Shown here: positions 55,482-64,000 of the stretch, in pieces
Layout: each line of letters opens with the position of its first letter
Position numbering within the stretch: the stretch's first letter is position 1
From: Catenovulum sediminis
GTDB taxonomy: Bacteria; Pseudomonadota; Gammaproteobacteria; Enterobacterales; Alteromonadaceae
Assembly: GCF_007289895.1 (NCBI RefSeq)
Contig: NZ_CP041660.1
Coordinates: forward strand, 2,852,001 to 2,916,000
DNA: 64,000 nucleotides
Direction of reading: 5' to 3'
Position numbers and translations under genes: made by a program
Notes under the pieces: model-generated
What the model was told of the DNA's origin: nothing
The model's database searches: none
What the model saw: only the letters and a program-made list of their open reading frames with translations

Positions 55482-56338
55482 TGAAACGATACTCAATTAC
55501 CCATAGTACGCACTACCAATATTCAGGATTCGTTGAACTTGGATTGCATTATATGCTGCTCAGACCAAGGGAAGATCATGAGTTGAGAATAGAATCATTT
55601 TCGCTAAATATAACACCGGATTACAATTTGTTGTGGCACAGAGATGTAGAAAATAATTCGGTTGCGGAAGTGTCTTTTAAGCAAAATACAGCTAAGTTAA
55701 CGGTTGAGAGTGAGGTGATTATTCAGCAATTTAATGAGTCACCATTGGATTTTTTAGTAGCTGATTATGCGGTTTATTACCCGTTTAAATATCGCCAAGG
55801 GGATCAGGTTTTATTGCAACCTTATATGAGGCTCACGCAACCAGAAGACAAAAATATTATCCAGCAGTGGCTAGCCAGTATATGGCAAGCAGATGAGAAA
55901 ATACAAACTTATACTTTATTAAAACGTTTGGCCGAAAGTATTCATAATCAGTTTACTTACCGAATTCGCGAAGAAGCCGGTGTGCAGAGTCCTTCTTTTA
56001 CACTCACCCATAAAACCGGCTCTTGTCGTGATTTTGCAGCATTATTTATTGAAGCTGCGCGATTTTTAGGTTTGGCGTGTCGTTTTGTCAGTGGTTATTT
56101 GTATGCACCCGCACTTGCTGATATGGCGGGGGCCACTCATGCGTGGGCTGAAGTCTATTTGCCAGGTGCGGGTTGGAAAGGCTTTGACCCTACGGTGGGC
56201 TGCATTGTAGGGGCTGATCATATTGCGGTTGCAGTTGCGCGTTTACCAGAGTCAGTACCGCCTGTGCAGGGGTGTTATACCGGAAATCAAAGTTCGGTGA
56301 TGGATGTTGGGGTTTGGGTTAAATTGATAGAAAGTTAA
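55481..56338 (+). CDS. Transglutaminase-like protein 2
   Basis: 285 residues. The N-terminal bacterial transglutaminase domain opens YSITHSTHYQYSGFVELGLH, then the core with Cys in KTGSCRDFAALF, His in ATHAWAEVYLPG and Asp in GFDPTVG. Translationally coupled to the first. The alpha-E and ATP-grasp partners often found with this family are not in the window. Confidence 0.92.
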   Translation: MKRYSITHSTHYQYSGFVELGLHYMLLRPREDHELRIESFSLNITPDYNLLWHRDVENNSVAEVSFKQNTAKLTVESEVIIQQFNESPLDFLVADYAVYYPFKYRQGDQVLLQPYMRLTQPEDKNIIQQWLASIWQADEKIQTYTLLKRLAESIHNQFTYRIREEAGVQSPSFTLTHKTGSCRDFAALFIEAARFLGLACRFVSGYLYAPALADMAGATHAWAEVYLPGAGWKGFDPTVGCIVGADHIAVAVARLPESVPPVQGCYTGNQSSVMDVGVWVKLIES

Positions 56339-56473
56339 CCTTTTAAACGGTTCATTGAGATATTTTCATCATCAGCTTGCAATAAAAGCCTGATCAAACA
56401 GTAGGCATCGAGCGTAGTTCATACTACAATACGCGACTTTAAAACTTTACTGTGCTTTCTAACAGGAGAAACC

Positions 56474-57730
56474 ATGTTAACTCGTGACATGAACATTGCT
56501 GATTTTGACCCCGATCTGTGGCAAGCCATTCAACAAGAGACTGTTCGGCAAGAAGAACATATCGAATTGATCGCCTCTGAAAACTATGCCAGCCCACGCG
56601 TTTTAGAAGCGCAAGGCTCTCAATTAACCAACAAATATGCTGAAGGTTACCCTGGCAAACGCTATTATGGCGGTTGTGAGCATGTCGATGTTGTCGAACA
56701 ATTAGCAATTGATCGTGCAAACGAGTTGTTTGGTAGTGATTATGCGAACGTTCAACCTCATTCTGGCTCTCAAGCCAATGGTGCGGTTTTTCAGGCGCTT
56801 TTACAACCGGGTGATACGGTTTTAGGTATGAGTTTAGCGCACGGTGGTCACTTGACGCACGGTGCACATGTAAACTTTTCTGGTAAAACCTACAATGCGG
56901 TTCAATACGGTTTGAATGAAGAAACCGGCGAAATCGACTACGATCAAGTTGAAGCATTAGCTTTAGAACATAAACCAAAAATGATTATTGGTGGTTTTTC
57001 GGCGTATTCATTGGTTGTTGATTGGGCACGTTTCCGTGAAATAGCGGATAAAGTTGGCGCTTATTTATTAGTTGATATGGCGCACGTTGCTGGTTTGATT
57101 GCCGCAGGTGTTTATCCTTCTCCGGTTCCATTTGCCGATGTGGTTACAACCACAACGCATAAAACTTTAGCGGGCCCGCGTGGTGGTTTGATTATTTCTG
57201 CTAAAGGCGAAGAAACTTTATATAAAAAGTTAAACAGCGCTGTATTCCCAGGTGGTCAGGGTGGTCCTTTATGCCACGTTATCGCCGCTAAAGCCGTTGC
57301 ATTTAAAGAAGCGATGCAACCAGAATTTAAATCATACCAAGAGCAAGTTGTTAAAAATGCTCAGGCAATGGTCGCTGTTTTACAAGAACGTGGCTATAAA
57401 GTGGTTTCAGGACGTACTGAAAACCACTTATTCTTGGTTGATTTAATTGACAAAGATATTACCGGTAAAGATGCAGATGCCGCTCTAGGTCGTGCAAATA
57501 TTACGGTTAATAAAAATTCTGTACCCAATGACCCTCGATCTCCATTTGTAACTTCAGGTCTGCGTATCGGTACACCTTCAATCACACGTCGTGGTTTTAA
57601 AGAAGGTGAAGCTAAAGAATTGGCTGGCTGGATTTGTGATGTATTAGATAATTTAGAAGATGATTCTGTTATCGCATCAGTTAAACAGAAAGTTCAGGAC
57701 ATTTGTAAAAAATTACCTGTATACGCTTAA
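56474..57730 (+). CDS. glyA: Serine hydroxymethyltransferase
   Basis: 418 residues, PLP-dependent, converting serine and tetrahydrofolate to glycine and methylene-THF. The PLP lysine is in [16 protein letters not shown], and [17 protein letters not shown] and YPGKRYYGG are canonical. ATG after AACAGGAGAAACC. Confidence 0.98.
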   Translation: MLTRDMNIADFDPDLWQAIQQETVRQEEHIELIASENYASPRVLEAQGSQLTNKYAEGYPGKRYYGGCEHVDVVEQLAIDRANELFGSDYANVQPHSGSQANGAVFQALLQPGDTVLGMSLAHGGHLTHGAHVNFSGKTYNAVQYGLNEETGEIDYDQVEALALEHKPKMIIGGFSAYSLVVDWARFREIADKVGAYLLVDMAHVAGLIAAGVYPSPVPFADVVTTTTHKTLAGPRGGLIISAKGEETLYKKLNSAVFPGGQGGPLCHVIAAKAVAFKEAMQPEFKSYQEQVVKNAQAMVAVLQERGYKVVSGRTENHLFLVDLIDKDITGKDADAALGRANITVNKNSVPNDPRSPFVTSGLRIGTPSITRRGFKEGEAKELAGWICDVLDNLEDDSVIASVKQKVQDICKKLPVYA

Positions 57731-57763
57731 ATTTCAGCGTTTGTAATTGTCCAAATAATCCAA

Positions 57764-57783
57764 CAGGCCGCTCTTGCGGCCTG
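57764..57783 (+). terminator. glyA terminator
   Basis: CAGGCCGC / GCGGCCTG stem with TCTT loop, followed by CTTTCATTA. Lies between glyA and nrdR. Confidence 0.85.
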
Positions 57784-57807
57784 CTTTCATTATAAGGTTG
57801 CTTCTGT

Positions 57808-58269
57808 ATGCATTGTCCGTTTTGTGCAGCACAAGATACTAAAGTTATCGACAGTCGATTGGTTGCCGTAGGCCATCAGGTTAGACGGCGTCGTGAATGT
57901 TTTGAATGTCACGAACGATTTACTACTTTTGAGACAGCAGAGCTTGTGATGCCTCGTATTATTAAGAACGATGGTACACGAGAACCTTATAATGAAGGCA
58001 AACTCAGGACCGGATTAATGCGTGCGTTGGAAAAACGACCGGTTAGTACTGAGCAAATCGAAACTTTAATCACCCAGTTACAATCTGAATTACGTGCAAC
58101 CGGTGAGCGCGAGGTTGAAAGTAAATTGCTTGGCAATATTTTGATGGAAAAGCTTAAAGAGGTTGATGAAGTTGCATACGTGCGTTTTGCTTCTGTTTAT
58201 CGTTCTTTCCAAGATATTCGAGAATTTGGCGAAGCAATTGCCGGATTGGGTGATAAATCAATCAAATGA
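57808..58269 (+). CDS. nrdR: Transcriptional repressor NrdR
   Basis: 153 residues. An N-terminal zinc ribbon (CPFC...CFECHERF) is followed by an ATP-cone domain ([18 protein letters not shown]). It represses ribonucleotide reductase genes. It heads the conserved rib-nusB cluster. Confidence 0.98.
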   Translation: MHCPFCAAQDTKVIDSRLVAVGHQVRRRRECFECHERFTTFETAELVMPRIIKNDGTREPYNEGKLRTGLMRALEKRPVSTEQIETLITQLQSELRATGEREVESKLLGNILMEKLKEVDEVAYVRFASVYRSFQDIREFGEAIAGLGDKSIK

Positions 58270-58311
58270 GCTAAGCTGAAATAACACTTAATGTTAGAGT
58301 TAGAGAATACA

Positions 58312-59415
58312 ATGAGCGTATGCACACAGCAGGATTACCAATATATGGCACAAGCCATTCGTCTTGCTGAACAAGGTTTATATACAACCAGCCCAAATCC
58401 CAGAGTGGGTTGTGTTATTGTTTATGACGATAAAGTCGTTGGTAAAGGATTTCATATAAAAGCCGGTGGCCCGCATGCCGAGCGTCATGCGTTAGTGGAT
58501 GCCGGTGAATTGGCGAAAGGGGCGTGTGTTTATGTCACACTCGAACCTTGTAGTCATACCGGACGTACTTCCCCTTGTGCAGATGCACTAATAGCGGCCG
58601 GTGTTACGCGTGTTGTTGTTGGTATGGTTGATCCGAATCCTAAAGTCAGCGGCCGCGGAATCGAAAAATTAAGACAAGCGGGCATTCAGGTGGTTGAAAA
58701 TTGCCTGACTGATGCATGTGAAAAGTTAAATCCTGGGTTTATTAAACGTATGCAGCTAGGCAAACCATATGTGCGCTTAAAGCTTGCTGCGAGTTTAGAT
58801 GGAAGAACGGCTATGCAAAGTGGTGAAAGTCAATGGATCACCAGTGCAGATGCCAGGCGAGATGTGCAAACTTACCGAGCGCGCTCCTGTGCGATTATCT
58901 CTGGCGCAGGTACAGTATTAGCCGATAACCCCAGTTTAAATGTTAGAATTTCAGACTTAAACTTTGAGTATCTAGGTGAAGTTAGACAACCTGTTCGTGT
59001 TGTTATCGATAACCAATTACGATTGTCAAATGAACTGAAATTATTTTCACTCCCTTCGCCAGTCTATTTAGTTGCAAATAAAAAACGTAGCGGAGATTGG
59101 CCACCGCATGTGGAAATGCTTGAGTTGTCGCAGACTGGCCAACATATTGATTTAGAAGAGTGTTTAGTTGAATTAGCAAAGCGTGAAATCAATGAAGTTT
59201 GGGTTGAAGGTGGTGCTGCGCTAGCAGGTGCTTTTATGCAAGCAGGTTTAGTGGATGAATTGATTATTTATCAGGCGCCTATATTTATGGGCGAGAATAC
59301 GCGCGGTTTATTAGATATGCCCAATATAACCGAATTAAAACAAGCTGTGCGTTGGCAATTTGAATCGCATACCCGTGTTGGACAAGATTTAAAATTAATA
59401 CTAAGAGCGTTATAA
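58312..59415 (+). CDS. ribD: Bifunctional deaminase/reductase RibD
   Basis: 367 residues from the ATG at 58312, the usual RibD length; an ATG at 58291 adds seven residues without a good ribosome site. N-terminal deaminase: HAERHALVDAG and LEPCSHTGRTSPCADALI (zinc ligands). C-terminal reductase: KLAASLDGRTAMQSGESQWI. Second and third steps of riboflavin synthesis. Confidence 0.96.
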   Translation: MSVCTQQDYQYMAQAIRLAEQGLYTTSPNPRVGCVIVYDDKVVGKGFHIKAGGPHAERHALVDAGELAKGACVYVTLEPCSHTGRTSPCADALIAAGVTRVVVGMVDPNPKVSGRGIEKLRQAGIQVVENCLTDACEKLNPGFIKRMQLGKPYVRLKLAASLDGRTAMQSGESQWITSADARRDVQTYRARSCAIISGAGTVLADNPSLNVRISDLNFEYLGEVRQPVRVVIDNQLRLSNELKLFSLPSPVYLVANKKRSGDWPPHVEMLELSQTGQHIDLEECLVELAKREINEVWVEGGAALAGAFMQAGLVDELIIYQAPIFMGENTRGLLDMPNITELKQAVRWQFESHTRVGQDLKLILRAL

Positions 59416-59418
59416 AAA

Positions 59419-60069
59419 ATGTTTACCGGAATCATAGAAAGTGTTGGCAAGATTAAAACAATAAATGCAAAATCCGGCGATTTTGAAATCGTTATAGATA
59501 CAGCCGATCTAGATTTATCAGATGTGAAACTGGGTGATAGCATTGCCGTGAGCGGTGTTTGTTTAACGGTCACTCAAATACAACCACAAGCATTTTGTGC
59601 AGATGTCTCTGCTGAGACCATTAAACGCACTAAGCTTTCACAGTTAAACGTTGGCAGTGATGTAAACTTAGAAAAAGCCTGTACGCCTAATACGCGATTA
59701 GGTGGCCATATCGTCAGTGGTCATGTTGATGGGGTTGGACACGTTGTAAATGTTTATGCAAACGCAAATGCAACCGATTACTGGATAGAAGCACCAGATT
59801 CTCTTGCGCATTATATTGCCGAAAAAGGATCGATTACCGTAGATGGCATTAGCTTAACGGTTAATGAAGTGCAAGGAGCTCAGTTTCGATTAACCATTAT
59901 TCCACATACAACAGAAAAAACAGCAATTCATGATTGGCAGAGCGGTGCGCGGGTTAATCTAGAAGTTGACGTAATAGCTCGCTATTTAGAACGATTAATG
60001 CAAGCCCACACCGCACCTAAAGGCGGTGTTACATTAGAGCTATTAAAAAATAGCGGCATGATTAAATAG
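59419..60069 (+). CDS. ribE: Riboflavin synthase alpha chain
   Basis: 216 residues made of two homologous barrels: [12 protein letters not shown] / VSGVCLTV and [13 protein letters not shown] / [11 protein letters not shown]. Catalyses lumazine dismutation to riboflavin. Directly behind ribD. Confidence 0.97.
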   Translation: MFTGIIESVGKIKTINAKSGDFEIVIDTADLDLSDVKLGDSIAVSGVCLTVTQIQPQAFCADVSAETIKRTKLSQLNVGSDVNLEKACTPNTRLGGHIVSGHVDGVGHVVNVYANANATDYWIEAPDSLAHYIAEKGSITVDGISLTVNEVQGAQFRLTIIPHTTEKTAIHDWQSGARVNLEVDVIARYLERLMQAHTAPKGGVTLELLKNSGMIK

Positions 60070-60079
60070 GGTAAACAAG

Positions 60080-61192
60080 ATGAAGTTAAACAGTGCAGCA
60101 GAAATCATAGACGATATTCGCCAAGGTAAAGTTGTCATTTTAATGGACGACGAAGATAGGGAAAATGAAGGTGATTTAATCGTGGCTGCAGAACATTGTA
60201 CGCCACAGGTGATAAACTTTATGGCGACCCATGGTCGTGGATTAATTTGTTTAACCTTAACCCGGGAGCGTTGCCAGCAACTTGATTTACCACTAATGGT
60301 AGATCGCAATAAAGCGCAATTTGGAACGAATTTTACCTTGTCAATTGAAGCGGCAAATGGGGTGACAACGGGTATTTCTGCTGCAGATAGAGCGACGACT
60401 GTGCGCGCTGCTGTCGCAAGAGATGCGAAACCAGAAGATATCGTACAACCTGGTCATATTTTTCCAATTATGGCGCAAGATGGTGGGGTATTAAACCGTG
60501 CTGGACACACTGAAGCAGCTTGTGATTTAGCTCGCTTAGCAGGCTTGCAAGCGGCCGGTGTTATTGTAGAAATATTAAATGAAGACGGCACCATGGCGCG
60601 TCGTCCTGAACTGGAAAAATTCGCAGAAAAACACCAGCTAAAAATTGGCACAATTGCTGACCTTATTGAATACCGCAATAACACAGAAACGACGATTGAA
60701 AAAATTGCCGAGTGTAAACTACCGACCAGTTTTGGTGAGTTCGATTTAATGACTTTTCGCGATACGATTGATGGGCAAGTGCACTTTGCACTTAAAAATA
60801 CTGAAATAGAACATGAAAAACCCACCTTAGTACGTGTTCATGTCACGAATATATTAAGTGATCTGTTGCGCTCAGCACGTGAACCTTCTAAAGGATGGGA
60901 GCTGAGCTGTGCGCTCAAACGCATCTCTGAAGAGGGGGGGGTATTGGTTTTACTGGGTAAAAACGAAACGCCTGAAGAATTAATAGCCCGAGTAAAAGCT
61001 TATCAGGCCGAAGATGAAGGTAAGCCGGCGAGAGTGACTTCTAATTGGCGAGGTACTTCAAGAACGGTTGGTGTCGGCTCGCAAATATTATCTGCGTTGA
61101 ATGTTGGCAAAATGCGATTATTAAGTTCGCAGAAAAAATACCATTCATTAAGTGGTTTTGGTTTGGAAGTCGTTGAATACGTCGAAGATTAA
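60080..61192 (+). CDS. ribB: 3,4-dihydroxy-2-butanone 4-phosphate synthase with degenerate RibA domain (RibBX type)
   Basis: 370 residues. The N-terminal RibB domain is complete ([25 protein letters not shown], and [13 protein letters not shown]). The C-terminal half keeps the GTP cyclohydrolase II scaffold ([27 protein letters not shown]) but lacks the Cys-rich zinc site and the catalytic stretch. This is the RibBX variant known from proteobacteria, so a separate RibA should exist. Confidence 0.92.
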   Translation: MKLNSAAEIIDDIRQGKVVILMDDEDRENEGDLIVAAEHCTPQVINFMATHGRGLICLTLTRERCQQLDLPLMVDRNKAQFGTNFTLSIEAANGVTTGISAADRATTVRAAVARDAKPEDIVQPGHIFPIMAQDGGVLNRAGHTEAACDLARLAGLQAAGVIVEILNEDGTMARRPELEKFAEKHQLKIGTIADLIEYRNNTETTIEKIAECKLPTSFGEFDLMTFRDTIDGQVHFALKNTEIEHEKPTLVRVHVTNILSDLLRSAREPSKGWELSCALKRISEEGGVLVLLGKNETPEELIARVKAYQAEDEGKPARVTSNWRGTSRTVGVGSQILSALNVGKMRLLSSQKKYHSLSGFGLEVVEYVED

Positions 61193-61261
61193 AATACCCT
61201 GTTGGTCTATTTTTTGTTAGAATCCAGCGCAATTTATTTAGATAGTTAAAAGGTTATTAAA

Positions 61262-61726
61262 ATGCAGGTTATAGAAGGTGCATTTCCAGCGCAAGGTAAA
61301 AAATTTGCAATTGTTGTCTCTCGTTTTAACAGCTTTGTTGTTGAAAGTTTAGTTGAAGGCGCAATTGATACGTTAAAGCGTCACGGCTTAGTAAACGATG
61401 AAGACATTACGATTGTGCGATGTCCAGGGGCTTATGAATTACCCTTGGTTGCAAAAAAAGTTGCTGAGTCAAAAAACTATGACGCAATAATTGCATTGGG
61501 TGCAGTTATTCGAGGTGGTACTCCACACTTTGACTTTGTTGCAAACGAGTGTAACAAAGGGTTAGCCCAAGTATCCTTAGAGTATTCTATACCACTTGCG
61601 TTTGGCGTTTTAACGACAGATTCTATTGAACAAACAATTGAGCGTGCTGGCACGAAAATGGGCAATAAAGGCGGCGAAGCTGCTTTAAGCGCGTTGGAAA
61701 TGGTTAACGTTTTATCTCAGTTATAG
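61262..61726 (+). CDS. ribH: Lumazine synthase
   Basis: 154 residues. [35 protein letters not shown] and [19 protein letters not shown], with the catalytic His, are family hallmarks. Condenses the RibB and RibD products. Confidence 0.98.
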   Translation: MQVIEGAFPAQGKKFAIVVSRFNSFVVESLVEGAIDTLKRHGLVNDEDITIVRCPGAYELPLVAKKVAESKNYDAIIALGAVIRGGTPHFDFVANECNKGLAQVSLEYSIPLAFGVLTTDSIEQTIERAGTKMGNKGGEAALSALEMVNVLSQL

Positions 61727-61736
61727 GAGCTGTAGA

Positions 61737-62156
61737 TTGAAACCTTCACATAGACGTCGGGCTCGTGAGCTGGCAACACAGTCAGTTTACGCATGGCAAG
61801 CTTCTGAAAACCGAGTCGATACCATCATTGATGGTACGTTAGAAGAAGTTGATAACAAATCATTTGATGTTAATTTTTACCGTCAGTTGGTTCAAGGCAC
61901 AGTCAAAAATGCTAAAGCTTTAGATGCAGCATATTCTGATTATTTAGATCGTAATTTAGAAGAGCTGGATATGGTTGAGCGCGCTGTTTTACGCGTAGCT
62001 ACCTATGAATTAACGCATTGTCTTGAAGTGCCTTATCGTGTTGTTATTAATGAAGCGATTGAAATTGCCAAAACTTTTGCAGCAGATGAAAGCCATCGTT
62101 TTATAAACGGGGTTTTAGATAAAGCTGTTAAGAAAATTCGCCCCCACGGAAAATAG
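61737..62156 (+). CDS. nusB: Transcription antitermination factor NusB
   Basis: 139 residues from a TTG start with AGGAG ten bases upstream. RRRARELATQSVYAWQ and LDMVERAVLRVATYEL are typical, as is the ending VLDKAVKKIRP. Acts with NusE on rRNA antitermination. Confidence 0.96.
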   Translation: MKPSHRRRARELATQSVYAWQASENRVDTIIDGTLEEVDNKSFDVNFYRQLVQGTVKNAKALDAAYSDYLDRNLEELDMVERAVLRVATYELTHCLEVPYRVVINEAIEIAKTFAADESHRFINGVLDKAVKKIRPHGK

Positions 62157-62159
62157 TCG

Positions 62160-63137
62160 GTGGCTGAATTTGATATCATTTCTAGGTTTTTCACTTTTGG
62201 TGAAAAACCTGATTCTGTTGTTCTGGACAAAGGTGATGATTGTGCGTTAGTGCGCAGTGGTAATGCTACTGAGCTATTAGCCATCACCACAGACACCTTA
62301 GTATGCGGAACGCATTTTCTGCAAGATATCCCACCTCATGCGCTAGCGTACCGATGTTTAGCGACAAACTTAAGTGATCTAGCGGCAATGGGGGCAATGC
62401 CTAGATGGTTTAGTTTAGCGCTCAGTTTGCCCAAAGAAATTGCTCAAAACCAAGATTGGTTGGCGGAATTCAGTCAGGGCTTGCAGGTGCTCAGCGCCGA
62501 GCATAATATTTACCTGATCGGCGGTGATACGACTTCGGGCCCTTTAAGTGTCACTATTAGTGCGGTAGGGCAGGTTGCTGAGAATCGTTGTTTGTTGCGT
62601 AAAAATGCTAAAGTCGGCGATTTGATCTGTGTTTCAGGTACGCTTGGTGATGCTGCCGGCGCTTTAAAGATAATGTTGGATCAGTCGACACCTTGTGACA
62701 TTGAAACCAGAGATGCCTTGTTTTCACGTTTTAACTACCCGTCCGCTCGGGTTCAGGTTGGGTTGGCATTATTAGCGTTTTCAAGCTGTGCGATTGATAT
62801 TTCAGATGGTTTATTAGCCGATCTCACCCATATTCTAAAAGCTTCCAATTGCTGTGCAACAATTGATATCGATAAATTACCTCTGTCGCCAGCTCTGGTT
62901 CGTCAATTCGGTCAACAAGCTGCTCAGAGAATGTCATTGTCGGGCGGAGATGATTACGAATTATGCTTTACCATAAAGCCAAGTGATATAGATAAGTTAC
63001 GAGCTACAGCCGAGAAACTCGATATTCCATTGCATGTCATTGGGCAGATAGTGGAAGGTGAAGGTGAAGGACTTAAAGTTGTTCAGCAAGGGCAAATTAT
63101 AGAAATTTCAGATATGGGGTATCAGCATTTTGCTTAA
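62160..63137 (+). CDS. thiL: Thiamine-monophosphate kinase
   Basis: 325 residues, GTG start four bases after nusB. GDDCALV, TDTLVCGTHF, LSDLAAMGAMP and IDISDGLLADL are ThiL motifs. Last step to thiamine diphosphate. Overlaps pgpA by eight bases. Confidence 0.96.
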   Translation: MAEFDIISRFFTFGEKPDSVVLDKGDDCALVRSGNATELLAITTDTLVCGTHFLQDIPPHALAYRCLATNLSDLAAMGAMPRWFSLALSLPKEIAQNQDWLAEFSQGLQVLSAEHNIYLIGGDTTSGPLSVTISAVGQVAENRCLLRKNAKVGDLICVSGTLGDAAGALKIMLDQSTPCDIETRDALFSRFNYPSARVQVGLALLAFSSCAIDISDGLLADLTHILKASNCCATIDIDKLPLSPALVRQFGQQAAQRMSLSGGDDYELCFTIKPSDIDKLRATAEKLDIPLHVIGQIVEGEGEGLKVVQQGQIIEISDMGYQHFA

Positions 63138-63642
63138 GTATTTTTCAATTCGGCCAGAACTTAAATGTTTGTCACTTAAAAATCCGATTCATTTTTTGTC
63201 GTTAGGTTTTGGCAGTGGGTTAGCACCCATTGCACCGGGTACTTTTGGCAGCTTGGCGGCTATTCCTGTGTATTTGTTGTTGATGTTCGCTGGGATGCCG
63301 ATATATATCGCTGCTACTGTGCTTTTTGCTATTTTAGGCTTTTGGTTTTGTGGTTATACAGCTCAAGCGTTAAAAACACACGATCACCCAGCGATAGTAT
63401 GGGACGAAGTGGTTGGTATGTTGATCACGCTGTTTTATTTCCCATTAAGTTATTCTACCGTGATAATTGGATTTTTATATTTTAGGGTTTTCGATATCAT
63501 TAAACCTTGGCCGATAAAATGGTTAGATCAAAAAGTGCATGGTGGTATTGGTATTATGCTGGATGATATGTTGGCTGGTGTGTTTGCATGGTGTGCTTTG
63601 TATCTCACTCATCAGTATATTTATGATTTATCGAGTTGGTAA
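63130..63642 (+). CDS. pgpA: Phosphatidylglycerophosphatase A
   Basis: 170 residues from a TTG start inside the thiL 3' end. GFGSGLAPIAPGTFGSL, VWDEVVGML and FRVFDIIKPWPIKWLD define PgpA. Dephosphorylates phosphatidylglycerophosphate. The start is uncertain but coupling to thiL is usual. Confidence 0.94.
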   Translation: MLKYFSIRPELKCLSLKNPIHFLSLGFGSGLAPIAPGTFGSLAAIPVYLLLMFAGMPIYIAATVLFAILGFWFCGYTAQALKTHDHPAIVWDEVVGMLITLFYFPLSYSTVIIGFLYFRVFDIIKPWPIKWLDQKVHGGIGIMLDDMLAGVFAWCALYLTHQYIYDLSSW

Positions 63643-63644
63643 AG

Positions 63645-64000
63645 ATGTTTGAGGCGATAGATTTTAAAGCAAAAGATGCAGCGCAAGCTTTTGTCAGTTC
63701 ATTAAAAGAAACGGGGTTTGCCGTTCTCAAAAATCATCCACTTAATAAAACTTTAGTCGATAACTTGTATCAAGCTTGGCTCGATTTTTATCGCTCTGCT
63801 GAAAAATACCAGTTTGCATATACCCAAGATAAGCAAGATGGTTACTTTGCTAAAAATAAAGCGGAAAAAGCTAAAAACGCCACACAGCAGGATATCAAAG
63901 AGTATTTTCATTATTATCCTTGGGGACAGTGTCCAGATGTTCTTAAAGTGCAAACCCAAGCCTATTTTGAACAGGCGAGTCAACTGGCGCAAACTTTATT
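63645..64000 (+). CDS. 2-oxoglutarate/Fe(II) oxygenase family protein, N-terminal part (3' end outside window)
   Basis: The frame runs open from the ATG at 63645, two bases after the pgpA stop, to the window end, 118 codons. The start MFEAIDFKAKDAAQAFVSSL, then ETGFAVLKNHPL, is the N-terminal domain of isopenicillin-N-synthase-like oxygenases, and QDGYFAKNKAEKAKN and KEYFHYYPWG continue it. The catalytic HxD...H lies beyond the window. Confidence 0.8.
   Translation, partial: MFEAIDFKAKDAAQAFVSSLKETGFAVLKNHPLNKTLVDNLYQAWLDFYRSAEKYQFAYTQDKQDGYFAKNKAEKAKNATQQDIKEYFHYYPWGQCPDVLKVQTQAYFEQASQLAQTL

Noticed and set aside
59400-61261. FMN riboswitch controlling the riboflavin genes
   Set aside because: Gaps between ribD, ribE, ribB and ribH are too short or lack the conserved RFN elements; none was recognised.

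Overview
The window looks like chromosomal DNA of a marine gammaproteobacterium, most likely Alteromonadales. The grounds are the polar-flagellum order fliK-fliL-M-N-O-P-Q-R-flhB, the nrdR-ribD-ribE-ribB-ribH-nusB-thiL-pgpA block, orn/rsgA/psd, tmcA, a CheX-like DUF3334-type protein and a glucosylglycerate operon. The genus is not resolved from sequence alone. No tRNA, rRNA or CRISPR array was seen.

Layout. 1-6222: flagellar export and switch operon, cut at its left edge inside fliK and stopping at flhB with no flhA behind it. 6262-9185 (minus): TraB/GumN-like protein, S41 protease lipoprotein and a secreted hypothetical. 9364-13670: orn (minus), then rsgA, psd, an EamA transporter and a glycerophosphodiester phosphodiesterase. 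13738-18001 (minus): SPOR-like protein, tmcA, a Spo0M-like protein and a DUF3334-type protein. 18178-22906 (minus): glucosylglycerate operon (glycerate kinase, HAD phosphatase, GpgS, GH13 phosphorylase). 23167-24674: dienelactone hydrolase and a MetF-like protein. 24709-26832: sigma-32-type promoter and groES-groEL.

26815-50376 is an accessory island bounded by two direct copies (about 1.74 kb each) of one chromosomal segment: groEL 3' end, terminator, HMA-AraC regulator, DUF4396-like gene and the 3' part of a sugar dehydrogenase. The left copy is broken by an IS66-family element with a perfect 8-bp target duplication. A second, different IS66-family element sits inside the island, also with an 8-bp duplication. 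Between the repeats lies an AT-rich cluster that resembles a ribosomal-peptide (RiPP/bacteriocin-like) pathway with fatty-acid-type enzymes. It holds two acetyltransferase-like proteins, a CPBP intramembrane protease, a MacA/MacB/TolC-like export set, a second ABC exporter without a peptidase domain, a FabF-type ketosynthase with an acyl carrier protein, a 71-residue Cys/Gly-rich precursor-like peptide, a decayed sister precursor with the same leader and a different core, a LpxL-like acyltransferase relative, an S9 peptidase lipoprotein, a small barrel-like protein and an HExxH lipoprotein. This is the best candidate for an undescribed system. A lipidated, exported peptide is my inference, not something the sequence proves.

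51062-56338: a TetR/SDR pair with two palindromic operators, an unusual repeat field, an IS3-family element with an amber codon in orfA, and two transglutaminase-like proteins. 56474-64000: glyA, nrdR, riboflavin genes (with a degenerate RibA domain in RibB), nusB, thiL, pgpA and the start of a 2OG-Fe(II) oxygenase gene cut by the window end.
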